The notes beneath the pieces are model-generated. The model worked only from the letters and a program-made list of their open reading frames with translations. It had not been told where the DNA came from and did not search any database. Position numbers and translations under genes: made by a program. A DNA stretch of 43,786 bases from Phycisphaerales bacterium UBA1845 (lineage in GTDB: Bacteria; Planctomycetota; Phycisphaerae; UBA1845), in contig DDIR01000062.1 of assembly GCA_002338715.1 (NCBI GenBank), positions 92,797 through 136,582 of the forward strand. Direction: 5' to 3'. Shown here piece after piece: positions 8,730 through 17,732 of the stretch (position 1 is its first letter; the number at the start of each line of letters is the position of its first letter).

Positions 8730-8941
8730 GCCCGATGCAATTGGCTTTTGACCTTAAAATATCCTACAGAATCGATGAAGGGCAGGTTGCCAGCATCTCG
8801 ACAACAGGCGCGTTTACCGGCAGAATCTCCGTTGATTCACCGATTCGATTGATCCTCCATGCCGGTTTTCGACGATGCAATACAGAGTCAGATGCGTTCG
8901 TAATCATTCTTGAATTCGCCAACCACAGATGGATATTTGCG

Positions 8942-9925
8942 ATGAAAGTTCTTGTCACCGGTGGGGCTGGTTATGTGGGAAGTCACTGTGTTCGCCGGTT
9001 GGTGCAAGGCGGCCACGAGGTGACGGTCTACGACAATCTCTGCGCGGGTCATCGTGCGGCTATCCCCAACGGCGTCGCGTTCGTGCACGCAGACTTAGCC
9101 GACACCGCCACACTATCGTCGACACTCAAGCAGGGCTTCGACGCCGTGATGCACTTCGCCGCGTTTCTCGACGTCGGCGAATCGGTCCGCGCCCCGCTCA
9201 AGTATTATCAAAACAACGTCTCCAACACGATCGGATTGCTCGACATCATGCGCGACTGCGACGTCAAGCGCTTTGTGTTCAGTTCGACGTGCGCGACCTA
9301 CGGCGAGCCCAAGGAATTCCCCATCACCGAGAGCATGCCCCAGTCGCCGATCAATCCATACGGACACACCAAGCTTGCGATGGAGTGGGCGCTATCCGAT
9401 TGCGCGAAAGCGTGGGGATTGGGCGCGTGTGCGCTTCGATACTTCAACGCAGCCGGGGCAGCGGCCGACGGTTCCATCGGCGAAGACCACGATCCCGAAA
9501 TTCATTTGATCCCGGTCGTGCTTCAGGTGGCATTGGAACAGCGCCCGCAGGTCAGCATCTTTGGCAAGGACTACCCAACGCCCGACGGCACGTGTGTGCG
9601 CGACTACATCCACGTTGAGGACCTGGCTGAAGCCCATTTGCTGGCATTGCAGAACATTCATCCCGGTGTGTTCGACGCCTACAACGTGGGCACGGGCATC
9701 GGTACGAGTGTGCGGCAACTCATCGAAGCCGCCCGCGAAGTGACCGAACGCGAGATACCAGCCGCCGACGCACCGCGACGACCGGGCGACCCGCCAACCT
9801 TGTTGGCCGACCCGACCAAAATCAAATCGCAACTCGGTTGGCGTCCGAAGTACACGGATATCACGGAGATTCTGAAAACCGCGTGGCAGTGGCATCGCCA
9901 ACACCCGAATGGGTATCCCAAGTAG
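8942..9925 (+). CDS. galE: UDP-glucose 4-epimerase
   Basis: The 327-residue protein is an extended short-chain dehydrogenase/reductase that interconverts UDP-glucose and UDP-galactose with bound NAD. Visible signatures are the N-terminal GGAGYVGS dinucleotide motif, the VFSSTCATYG segment with the catalytic Ser/Thr, the YGHTK catalytic YxxxK, and the family landmarks LRYFNAAGA, FGKDYPTPDGTCVRDYIHVEDL and NVGTG. Length is normal. The start at 8942 is right before the nucleotide-binding motif; in-frame codons further upstream (from 8735) lack family resemblance. No strong ribosome-binding site is visible. It supplies UDP-galactose for surface polysaccharides or lipopolysaccharide. It stands alone, divergent from marR. 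Confidence 0.95.
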   Translation: MKVLVTGGAGYVGSHCVRRLVQGGHEVTVYDNLCAGHRAAIPNGVAFVHADLADTATLSSTLKQGFDAVMHFAAFLDVGESVRAPLKYYQNNVSNTIGLLDIMRDCDVKRFVFSSTCATYGEPKEFPITESMPQSPINPYGHTKLAMEWALSDCAKAWGLGACALRYFNAAGAAADGSIGEDHDPEIHLIPVVLQVALEQRPQVSIFGKDYPTPDGTCVRDYIHVEDLAEAHLLALQNIHPGVFDAYNVGTGIGTSVRQLIEAAREVTEREIPAADAPRRPGDPPTLLADPTKIKSQLGWRPKYTDITEILKTAWQWHRQHPNGYPK

Positions 9926-9954
9926 CGAGCACAACCCGCGCCATTCCCACCGTG

Positions 9955-10103
9955 CCGTCATTCCCGCGAAAGCGGGAATCCAGGGGCATGCAACAACCCT
10001 GTAAAAAGCGCTACGGCGCGTGGCAGACTCATCGCAATCGCGTGTTGTGAAAGACGGGAAGATTTTCGTTTGATTCTGGATTCCCGCTTTCGCGGGAATG
10101 ACG
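9955..10103. repeat. Inverted pair of dispersed palindromic repeats (REP/MITE-like)
   Basis: At 9955-9983 a hairpin core TTCCCGCGAAAGCGGGAA is flanked by CCGTCA on the left and TCCAG on the right. At 10076-10103 the same unit occurs in reverse orientation (CTGGA...core...TGACG). The two lie 92 bases apart between the convergent genes galE and ilvD. Each forms a short hairpin by itself, and together they form a larger cruciform. This motif family is widespread in bacterial intergenic regions. It may serve as a bidirectional transcription stop. Confidence 0.85.
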
Positions 10104-10156
10104 ACGGCGCTGCATGCGAATGATGAATCATCGTCGGCTATTCATCTCACCAACCG

Positions 10157-11836
10157 CTATTCGTCCGTCACACAACCCACCGACGCCGACGTGACATTCT
10201 TAATGTATTTATAAAGCGTACCCCGGTTGGCTTTCAGCGGCGGTGCCGTCCAGCTTGCTCGCCTTGCGGCTAACTCATCATCCGAAACATCGACTTGAAT
10301 CGTGCGGTTGACCAGTTCGATCGTGATGCGGTCGCCATCTTGAACCAGCGCGATCGGTCCACCGCTCTGCGCTTCCGGTGCGATGTGACCGACGATAAAC
10401 CCATGACTACCGCCGGAGAATCGACCATCGGTCAACAGCGCCACGTCCGAGCCCATACCAGCCCCCATGATCGCCGACGTTGGCGTGAGCATTTCGGGCA
10501 TACCCGGACCGCCCTTGGGCCCTTCGAATCGAATGACAATAACGTTGCCCTTGGCGATCTTGCCCGCTTCCAACGCGGCTAGCATGTCTTCTTCGCTGTC
10601 GAACACGCAAGCCGGTCCGCTGAAACTTTCGCCTTCCTTACCGGTGATCTTTGCAACCGCCCCCTCGGGTGCGAGGTTGCCGCGCAGAATCTGGATGTGT
10701 GCGGTTTTCTTGATCGGTTGATCAAACGGGCGGACAACTTTCTGACCGTCAGCCAGCCCGGGCAGATCGGCGATATTCTCGCCAACCGTCTTACCCGTCA
10801 CTGTCATGCAGTTTCCATCAAGCAGGTCATGCTCCAACAAGAGCTTCATGATCGCAGGTGTCCCGCCAACGTCGTGCAGGTCTTCCATCACGTACGCACC
10901 GCTGGGCTTCAGGTCGGCTAACAATGGCACGCGATCACTCGCCTTCTGAAAATCATCGATCGTCAGCGGAACATCAACCGCCCGCGCCATCGCCAGCAGA
11001 TGAAGCACCGCATTGGTGCTGCCGCCCAAGACCATCACGACGGCCATCGCGTTCTCAAAAGCCTGCCGGGTCATGATGTCGCGCGGTTTCAGGTCGCGTT
11101 CGAGCAAGGTCTTGATGGCTAGACCCGCCCGATGGCATTCTTCTTTCTTGCCATCGTTGTCTGCCGGCGTGGATGAATTGTATGGAAGCGTCATCCCCAG
11201 CGCTTCGATCGCGCTGGCCATCGTGTTCGCGGTGTACATCCCGCCGCACGCACCAGCCCCCGGGCAACTTTCACGCACGATCGCCCGCCGCTCGTCGTCG
11301 GTGATCTTACCGCTCAGATACTCGCCATAGCTTTGAAATGCCGACACGACGTCGAGCTTCTTGCCATCGCGACAACCGGGTTTGATCGTTCCGCCATAAA
11401 CCATGATCGCCGGTCGATTCAACCGCCCCATCGCAATCACGCAACCGGGCATGTTTTTGTCGCAGCCGGGGATCGCAATTAAACCGTCGTACCAATGGGC
11501 GGCCATCGATGTTTCGATGGAGTCGGCGATGATCTCGCGCGACTGAAGCGAATAGCTCATGCCATCGGTGCCCATGCTGATGCCGTCGCTGACGCCGATG
11601 GTGTTGAAGCGCATGCCGACGAGACCGGCTTCGACAACCCCACCTTTCACGTACGCGGCGAGGTCATTCAAATGCATGTTGCAGGTGTTGCCTTCGTACC
11701 AGCAACTGGCGATGCCGATCTGCGGTTTGTTGAGGTCGTCATCGCTGAGGCCCGTGCCGATCAGCATGGCCTGTGATGCGCCTTGAGCGCGGGGTTGGGT
11801 GATTCGGCGGCTAAACTTATTCAACGGTTCGGTCAT
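10157..11836 (-). CDS. ilvD: Dihydroxy-acid dehydratase
   Basis: The 559-residue enzyme dehydrates 2,3-dihydroxy-isovalerate and 2,3-dihydroxy-3-methylvalerate to the 2-keto acids for valine, isoleucine and leucine synthesis. Iron-sulfur cluster cysteines sit in the expected motifs: [15 protein letters not shown] (Cys45), GCDKNMPGC and [16 protein letters not shown]. The C-terminal landmarks [11 protein letters not shown] and [10 protein letters not shown] are present. Length is typical. The upstream gene, gltB, ends 78 bases away on the same strand, so the two may be co-transcribed, which would link branched-chain amino acid synthesis to nitrogen assimilation. Confidence 0.97.
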   Translation of the reverse strand: MTEPLNKFSRRITQPRAQGASQAMLIGTGLSDDDLNKPQIGIASCWYEGNTCNMHLNDLAAYVKGGVVEAGLVGMRFNTIGVSDGISMGTDGMSYSLQSREIIADSIETSMAAHWYDGLIAIPGCDKNMPGCVIAMGRLNRPAIMVYGGTIKPGCRDGKKLDVVSAFQSYGEYLSGKITDDERRAIVRESCPGAGACGGMYTANTMASAIEALGMTLPYNSSTPADNDGKKEECHRAGLAIKTLLERDLKPRDIMTRQAFENAMAVVMVLGGSTNAVLHLLAMARAVDVPLTIDDFQKASDRVPLLADLKPSGAYVMEDLHDVGGTPAIMKLLLEHDLLDGNCMTVTGKTVGENIADLPGLADGQKVVRPFDQPIKKTAHIQILRGNLAPEGAVAKITGKEGESFSGPACVFDSEEDMLAALEAGKIAKGNVIVIRFEGPKGGPGMPEMLTPTSAIMGAGMGSDVALLTDGRFSGGSHGFIVGHIAPEAQSGGPIALVQDGDRITIELVNRTIQVDVSDDELAARRASWTAPPLKANRGTLYKYIKNVTSASVGCVTDE

Positions 11837-11914
11837 GGCTTCCTGTCAATCTCTGGTATCGACGCCGTGCACGTTCGCCCGCGTCAATCGATGGCATTGA
11901 AAATCTCGTTCCAC

Positions 11915-14900
11915 TCAAACAGTCGTCGTAGCCTGCCTTAAATCGTTCAATTCGGCAAGCACGCCTTCCAACACCTGGCGCTGTTTTTCGGCCCACGCTT
12001 CGCTCACCGTCAGCGGTGTGACGGTCAGGAACTGCTGAAGGCTCTCTCGGGAATTGTCGAGAATTTTCGCCGCCCGCGTGCTTCCGGTCAGATCGAAATG
12101 ACGCCGGATCATGGCCAAGGCAACGTTCGACTCCAGATCGCTGTTGATCGGGCGAACGTCCACATCCCGCCGATTGACCATGCTCTTGACGTAACTCGGC
12201 TCACCCAGCACAAACGCGATCCCTCCGGTCATGCCCGCACCGAAGTTTCGACCGATCTTGCCCAACACCACCACGACGCCGTTGGTCATGTACTCGCAAC
12301 CGTGATCGCCACATCCCTCGACGACCACGCGGCCACCCGAGTTGCGAACGCAGAGACGCTCGCCCGACAGGCCTGCCGCGAACAGTTCGCCGCCCGTCGC
12401 ACCGTACATGACGGTGTTGCCCATCAAAACGGGTTGCTCTTCGCAATTTCCGCGGGCGCGGATCACGATGCATCCGCCATACATGCTCTTGCCGACGTAG
12501 TCCTGCGCCTCGCCGTCGAGAACGAGTCGCATTCCCTTGTTGCAAAATGCTCCGAAACTCTGGCCGGCGACTCCCGTAAAATGCAATCGGAACGTATCGC
12601 GCGGCATGCCGACATCGCGGTGATGACGCGCAATTTCGCCCGACAGTCGTGCGCCGACACTGCGATCGCGATTGGTGATTTCGTAACCGCGAATGATGCT
12701 CGCGGATTCGCGGATTGCCGGCTGACAGTTCTGCAAAATGCGTTGGTCCAACTCAATGCCGGCTTCCGTCGCATCGTTAAACGGTACGAGGCATCGCCGG
12801 GCTTTGATTCCGCTGGGGTCCGGATCGGTCAGCATCGCCGATAGATCGATGTTGCTGGTCTTGGGAAGCGTCACGCCTTCGCGCTGCTTGAGCAGATCGA
12901 AGCGCCCGATGATTTGATCGAGACGACGCATCCCCATCGCCGCAAGGTCCATCCGCACCTGCTCGGCGAGGAACATCATCAAAGCGATGACATGGTCCGG
13001 CTCACCCGGAAACTTCGCGCGAAGTTCCGGTCGTTGCGTGGCGATACCGACGGGGCAATTGTTCAAATGGCATTGTCGCACCATCACGCAGCCAGCCGCG
13101 ACCAACGCGGTTGTTCCGAAACCAAATTCATCCGCACCGAGTAGCGCCGCGATGATGATATCCCGCCCGGTTTTGAGACCGCCATCGACGCGCACGGTCA
13201 CGCGGCCCCTCAGGTCGTTTAGCACCAGCACCTGCTGCACCTCAGCCAACCCCAACTCCCATGGCAAGCCCGCGTTCTTGATCGACGAAAGCGGTGACGC
13301 ACCCGTTCCGCCGTCGTGACCCGACACCTGGATGAAGTCGGCATAAGCCTTGGCCACACCGGCAGCGATCGTGCCGACGCCAGCCACCGAAACGAGTTTG
13401 ACGCCGACGCGAGCCTTTTGATTGACGCGCTTGAGGTCGAAGATCAGTTGGCCCAGATCTTCGATCGAATAAATGTCGTGATGCGGCGGCGGTGAAATCA
13501 GCGGTGCGCCCGGCATCGCCCGACGCAGGTTGGAGATTTCTTCGGTCACTTTGTCGCCGAGAATCTGACCGCCTTCACCGGGCTTGGAACCCTGGGCCAT
13601 CTTGATTTCAATTTCGCGGGCGCTGACAAGGTATTCGGGCGTGACGCCAAAGCGACCCGACGCGACCTGCTTGATCTGGCTGTTGCCCCAATCGTCTGCT
13701 TGCGGATGCCACTTCGCCAGCGACCGCCGCGTATCGGAATCCTGATATGGGTAGTAGCGCTCACGATCCTCGCCGCCTTCGCCGCTGTTGCTCTTTGCAC
13801 CGATGCGGTTCATCGCGATCGAGAGCACTTCGTGCGCCTCGCGCGACACCGCACCATGGCTCATCGCCTGCGTGCAGAAACGCTTGACGATGTTGACGGC
13901 TGGCTCCACTTCTTCGAGTGGGATCGGTTGGTCATTGCGTTTCCAGTCGATCAGATCGCGCAGGTTGCAGACCGGGCGTTCGTCGACAAGGCTGGTATAC
14001 TGCGCAAATGCCTCGGCGTCTTGCGTGCGAACGGCTTTGTGCAGCGTCTTGGTGATGATCGGATTGGTCGAGTGATACTCGCCCTTCTTGCGATAGGCAT
14101 AGATACCACGGTCGGCGAGGTCCGGATCATCGCCGAATGCCTCCGCATGAAAACGCAAAACATCCACCGCGAGTTCATGCAAACCGACGCCGCCAATGCG
14201 GCTGGCCGTCCCGGCGAAATACCGATCGATCACCGAATTGGCTATGCCGACGGCTTCAAAATTCTGCGCACCGCGATAACTGCTGATCGTCGAGATGCCC
14301 ATCTTCGACATGATCTTTAGCAAGCCGTTGTTGACCGCGTTGCGATAGTTCTGCAGCGCTTCAGCCAGGGTGATGCCCTGCTCACGCGGGTCGCGGCGCA
14401 CCCATTCGCGCACCGACGCCAAGCCCACGTACGGATGAACCAGCGACGCACCGAACCCAAGCAGGCACGCGAAGTGATGATCCATGCGCGGATCGCCCGT
14501 GTCGCAAATGAGGCTGACCTGCGTGCGTTTGCCGACGCGAATCAAATGCTGATGGACAGCCGACGTCGCCAGCAGCATCGGGATCGGAGCGCGTTCGGCG
14601 TTGATATTGCGGTCCGACAGGATGATCAGCGGCGTGCCTTCGTCGATCGCCCGCTCTGCCGCAATGCTCAGCGCATCGAGCGCCGGTTCAAGCGCTTCGG
14701 GACCGCCGGCTACACTGAAGTGGCATGACAACGTCTCCACGCGAAAGCGATCGCTCGACAGATTCTTAAGCCATTCGAACTGAGCGCAGTCGATGACCGG
14801 TGAAGCGAACTTGATCAATTCTGCTGCGCTCTCGTTTTCATCGAGCAAGCCCGCGCGACCACCGACAGCCGTCCGCAGCGACATCACCAACCGCTCGCGC

Positions 14901-16525
14901 AACGGATCGATCGGCGGATTCGTCACCTGGGCAAACAACTGCTTGAAGTAGCGATAGATCGTTTTGGGAAAATGACTGAGCACCGCGATGGGCGTATCGT
15001 TGCCCATTGAACCGACCGGCTCCTTGCCCTCGTAAATCATGGGGATGAGCAATCGGTCGATGTCTTCCTTGCCATAGGCGAAGGCCTTCTGCACGCGGGT
15101 CAGATCGTCGAGGTCGAGCGCAGATTCCTCTGGCGTTGCTTCTTCGCGTTCGGCGTACGGTTTGATCATCTTGCCGACGACCCAGCGCTTGTAAGGCCGG
15201 CGCGTGGCGTAATATTGTTTGATCTCGTCATCGAGCATCAAACGGCCAGCCGCCGTATCAACCGCGATCATCCTCCCCGGTCCCAGGCGCGACGAGCGCA
15301 CCACCTGCCCCACTTCGACCGGTACGATTCCCGTTTCGGAACCTGCAATCAAAGTGCCATCTTTTGTCACCCAATAGCGAAGCGGACGAAGCCCGTTGCG
15401 ATCGAGCATGGCGCCGGCCACGATGCCATCGGTGAAAGTCACTGCAGCCGGTCCATCCCAGGGGGCCATCATCGAAGCGTGGTACTCGAAGAACGCGCCG
15501 ACATCCTCCTGCATGGTTTCCATCTGCTGATAGGCTTCGGGCATCAGCATCAACATGGCATGCAGCGGGTCGCGTCCGGAATTCACCAGCAATTCGAGGA
15601 CGTTATCCAGCGCCGACGAATCGCTGCCGTATGGTTCGATGATCGGGTGCAAATCGGCGATTTGATCGCCCCACACCTTGCTCGACATCTGCTTGACGCC
15701 GGCATTGAAGCGATTGACGTTACCGCGCAGCGTGTTGATCTCGCCGTTGTGACCGAGGTAACGAAGCGGCTGCGCGCGATCCCACGAAGGGTTCGTGTTG
15801 GTGCTGAAGCGCTGATGAAAGAGCGCGATCGCGGTGTCATATTCCGGGTCGACAAGATCGGGGTAAAACGAATCGAGCTGCGGCGCGACCATCAAGCCCT
15901 TGTAGACGATCGTTCGACTTGAAAGCGACGCCACGTGAATCGATTCGACGTGGGTGCTTGCCACCGCTCGTTCGATGCGCTTGCGCGCCCGATAGAGCGC
16001 CCGTTCAAATTGACTGGCGTCGAGCGTTTCGTTGCGCCGAACGATGACCTGCCGAATGATCGGACACGTTTCCTGCCCACTCTTACCCAGAACTTCGGTG
16101 TTGATGGGAACTTCGCGCCACTTCAACACGCTCATGTCGCAATGTGCGATCTCGCGGTTGATGATCTCGACGCAAACACGCTCGGCATCTTCCACGTGTG
16201 TCGGAATAAAGATCATCCCGACAGCAAGGTCGGCTGCCTCGGGAACGTCGATCCCACCGCAGCGCAGTTCGCGCTGAATCAATGCGTGGGGAATGTTTGT
16301 CAGGATGCCTGCGCCGTCGCCTGTCAGACCGTCGGCATTGACGGCCCCGCGGTGGGTCAGATTCACCAAGCCGGTGATCGCCTGTCTTAGAATGCGAAGG
16401 GATCGTTGTCCACCAATGTCGGCAACGAGTCCGACGCCGCAGTTGTCATGCTCAAACCGTGGGTCATAAAGCCCGAACTGTCGAACGGGCCAACCTGCTT
16501 TTCTGTTTTGACTTGGACTTTTCAT
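11915..16525 (-). CDS. gltB: Glutamate synthase, large (alpha) subunit
   Basis: The 1536-residue subunit makes glutamate from glutamine and 2-oxoglutarate. The N-terminal glutaminase domain has its nucleophile at Cys29 in the HDNCGVGLVAD motif, implying removal of a 28-residue propeptide. The central domain follows. The FMN-binding synthase domain contains HHDIYSIEDL, GHDGGTGASPLSSIKNAG and the cluster cysteines CVMVRQCHLNNCPVGIATQ (around residue 1145). The C-terminal GxGxG beta-helix domain contains GGCIVIRARG, NTVMYGATGG and EGCGDHGCEYMTNG. All expected domains are intact and length is normal. No small subunit (gltD) is in this window, which is unusual because the two are often adjacent. 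Confidence 0.97.
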   Translation of the reverse strand: MKSPSQNRKAGWPVRQFGLYDPRFEHDNCGVGLVADIGGQRSLRILRQAITGLVNLTHRGAVNADGLTGDGAGILTNIPHALIQRELRCGGIDVPEAADLAVGMIFIPTHVEDAERVCVEIINREIAHCDMSVLKWREVPINTEVLGKSGQETCPIIRQVIVRRNETLDASQFERALYRARKRIERAVASTHVESIHVASLSSRTIVYKGLMVAPQLDSFYPDLVDPEYDTAIALFHQRFSTNTNPSWDRAQPLRYLGHNGEINTLRGNVNRFNAGVKQMSSKVWGDQIADLHPIIEPYGSDSSALDNVLELLVNSGRDPLHAMLMLMPEAYQQMETMQEDVGAFFEYHASMMAPWDGPAAVTFTDGIVAGAMLDRNGLRPLRYWVTKDGTLIAGSETGIVPVEVGQVVRSSRLGPGRMIAVDTAAGRLMLDDEIKQYYATRRPYKRWVVGKMIKPYAEREEATPEESALDLDDLTRVQKAFAYGKEDIDRLLIPMIYEGKEPVGSMGNDTPIAVLSHFPKTIYRYFKQLFAQVTNPPIDPLRERLVMSLRTAVGGRAGLLDENESAAELIKFASPVIDCAQFEWLKNLSSDRFRVETLSCHFSVAGGPEALEPALDALSIAAERAIDEGTPLIILSDRNINAERAPIPMLLATSAVHQHLIRVGKRTQVSLICDTGDPRMDHHFACLLGFGASLVHPYVGLASVREWVRRDPREQGITLAEALQNYRNAVNNGLLKIMSKMGISTISSYRGAQNFEAVGIANSVIDRYFAGTASRIGGVGLHELAVDVLRFHAEAFGDDPDLADRGIYAYRKKGEYHSTNPIITKTLHKAVRTQDAEAFAQYTSLVDERPVCNLRDLIDWKRNDQPIPLEEVEPAVNIVKRFCTQAMSHGAVSREAHEVLSIAMNRIGAKSNSGEGGEDRERYYPYQDSDTRRSLAKWHPQADDWGNSQIKQVASGRFGVTPEYLVSAREIEIKMAQGSKPGEGGQILGDKVTEEISNLRRAMPGAPLISPPPHHDIYSIEDLGQLIFDLKRVNQKARVGVKLVSVAGVGTIAAGVAKAYADFIQVSGHDGGTGASPLSSIKNAGLPWELGLAEVQQVLVLNDLRGRVTVRVDGGLKTGRDIIIAALLGADEFGFGTTALVAAGCVMVRQCHLNNCPVGIATQRPELRAKFPGEPDHVIALMMFLAEQVRMDLAAMGMRRLDQIIGRFDLLKQREGVTLPKTSNIDLSAMLTDPDPSGIKARRCLVPFNDATEAGIELDQRILQNCQPAIRESASIIRGYEITNRDRSVGARLSGEIARHHRDVGMPRDTFRLHFTGVAGQSFGAFCNKGMRLVLDGEAQDYVGKSMYGGCIVIRARGNCEEQPVLMGNTVMYGATGGELFAAGLSGERLCVRNSGGRVVVEGCGDHGCEYMTNGVVVVLGKIGRNFGAGMTGGIAFVLGEPSYVKSMVNRRDVDVRPINSDLESNVALAMIRRHFDLTGSTRAAKILDNSRESLQQFLTVTPLTVSEAWAEKQRQVLEGVLAELNDLRQATTTV

Positions 16526-17398
16526 ACGAATACCACCAAAAAAAGATCGAACCGAGGTGACGGGCGGATTTTGTTTCGGACGCGAAAGCCTAGAGGCTTA
16601 CGATGCCGTACCGTCCGCAATTGCGGTTTGTCGGTACTGTGTTAGTCCGAACTGGGCTTGTCCGAACTTTGCTTGTCCGTACTGTGGCTAGATCGCACGA
16701 ACGGCTCGCGCGGGCGTTAAGCGGTGTGGTCAAGTGGCGACGGGCAAAGCGCGGGCCTTCATGCACAAGCCAGCCCAAAGGGGCCATCGGTCGCTGACCA
16801 TGATTCAGCGGAAATTGGGTTGGGCACGCGCCACTTGCGACGTGTGCACCATCAAGTCGAACGCCAACCAGTTGCGACAGGTCTGCCGACGGCAACATCC
16901 TGACCGATGGGGATATCACAGAACGCGACTGCGCAATTGGGGCACGCCCGCGTCGAGGCTGGGTGACATGCCACAACTCTTGTTGGAATCGTCTCGAATT
17001 CATCGACCTTCATTTTATCCAGACGCCAAACCCGGATCAATCAAAACAACCCAGGGGCATATGGCACGTTTTGGGGCAGATGGCCTATGCCAGGATCGTG
17101 GTTCCAATGGGGTATGGATCGCAGGGCGGCTCCACAATGCGCCAACTTCATGCAGCGCATGCCCAAGGCCGGCGCCTGTATCCACGTCGAACTCTGTTGA
17201 CGCACTGCATATGCAACTGCGCGCGGTGCACACGTTCAAGATTGCGCGACGCGCACCAAAAAATTTTTCCCCACTTCGGTCAAGAATGCGTTCAGGTTTG
17301 GACACACACCGGTTGCAACTATTCGCTTTGCGCGTTTGTTTTGACGTTGCCCTTCGTCGCGCAAAACATGTGCCAAACAATTGGGTAATAGTCCTCAT
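16526..17398. other. Long intergenic region without a convincing gene
   Basis: Open frames exist here (plus strand 16734-17402 and 16963-17388; minus strand 16590-17003 and 17015-17398), but their products are low in recognisable motifs, rich in scattered Cys, Arg and His, and lack signal, domain or ribosome-binding evidence. They overlap one another on opposite strands. The region contains a 15-bp tandem repeat (16626-16685) and an A6T5 tract near 17260. It may be a decayed gene, the gltB regulatory region, or carry an RNA; I cannot decide. Confidence 0.5.
16626..16685 (+). repeat. 15-bp imperfect tandem repeat upstream of gltB
   Basis: About four copies of a unit resembling GCTTGTCCGAACTTT are seen (about 16626-16640, then 16641-16655, 16656-16670 and 16671-16685), with a conserved TAGTCCG/TTGTCCG core and ACT tail. 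The array lies 100-160 bases upstream of the gltB start. It could be an array of regulator-binding sites or a simple slippage repeat. Confidence 0.75.
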
Positions 17399-17428
17399 TT
17401 GAGGCGTTCAAATACACGGGTATATATT
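17399..17428 (+). promoter_or_regulatory. Sigma-70-like promoter in front of a structured RNA
   Basis: TTGAGG (17399-17404) is followed after 18 bases by TATATT (17423-17428), overlapping TATATA at 17421. The predicted start is near 17434-17436, which is exactly where a strong hairpin begins. In this GC-rich genome such an AT-rich -10 with correct spacing is notable. Confidence 0.55.
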
Positions 17429-17433
17429 TAGCA

Positions 17434-17514
17434 GCTAGCGGCTATTCCAAACATGCCTTTCCTTCCATCCGGCCCGATGTAGTGAGGCGTGGGCCGCTAG
17501 CATTCTTTTTCTTT
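17434..17514 (+). ncRNA. Candidate ~80-nt structured small RNA or leader attenuator
   Basis: Three nested stems are visible: GCTAGCGGC (17434-17442) with GCCGCTAGC (17493-17501), a perfect 9-bp pairing; CATGCCTT (17452-17459) with GAGGCGTG (17484-17491), with two wobble pairs; and CATC (17466-17469) with GATG (17476-17479). The outer stem is followed by ATTCTTTTTCTTTC, a U-rich terminator tail. The unpaired apical arm holds TCCTTCC (17460-17466), which is complementary to a purine-rich Shine-Dalgarno sequence. With the promoter immediately upstream this forms a self-contained transcription unit. Alternatively it is a terminator in a long leader of the SIMPL gene, which begins at 17733. It is not a tRNA: there is no T-loop motif. 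Confidence 0.5.
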
Positions 17515-17717
17515 CCCCTGATTCCAATTGCAATTCCTGACCCCGGACGCAGAATCTCCGTGAACCATTGCGGCTTTCGATCGTCGAAGATACAGACTCG
17601 GGCCGACCTGGAACAACAAGAAACAGTTTCGCAAAAATCGACCGTCGGTTCTGATGCCTTGGCGCTCGAATACCCGGCAAAATCGGTCTTGGCGTCGCCG
17701 ATTAGAAACCAGCCTTG

Positions 17718-17724
17718 AAAGGAG
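17718..17724 (+). promoter_or_regulatory. Ribosome-binding site deciding a GTG start
   Basis: AAAGGAG lies 8 bases before the GTG at 17733. This supports GTG as the start rather than the in-frame TTG at 17715, which overlaps the site itself. Confidence 0.75.
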
Positions 17725-17732
17725 CCTTCATC

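Noticed and set aside
17016..17024. TTATCCAGA, close to a DnaA box, suggesting a replication origin in the gene desert
   Set aside because: A single near-match without clustering, an AT-rich unwinding region or neighbouring dnaA/dnaN genes.
16734..17402. A 222-codon plus-strand open frame in the gene desert, ending 31 bases before the hairpin at 17434
   Set aside because: No recognisable domain, no ribosome-binding site, chance-like composition rich in Arg, Ser and Cys, and overlap with equally long frames on the other strand. The hairpin has its own promoter, so it is not needed as this frame's terminator.
17434..17514. tRNA or tmRNA gene at the hairpin
   Set aside because: There is no cloverleaf, no T-loop GTTCGA-type sequence and no CCA end; the shape is a single long nested hairpin.
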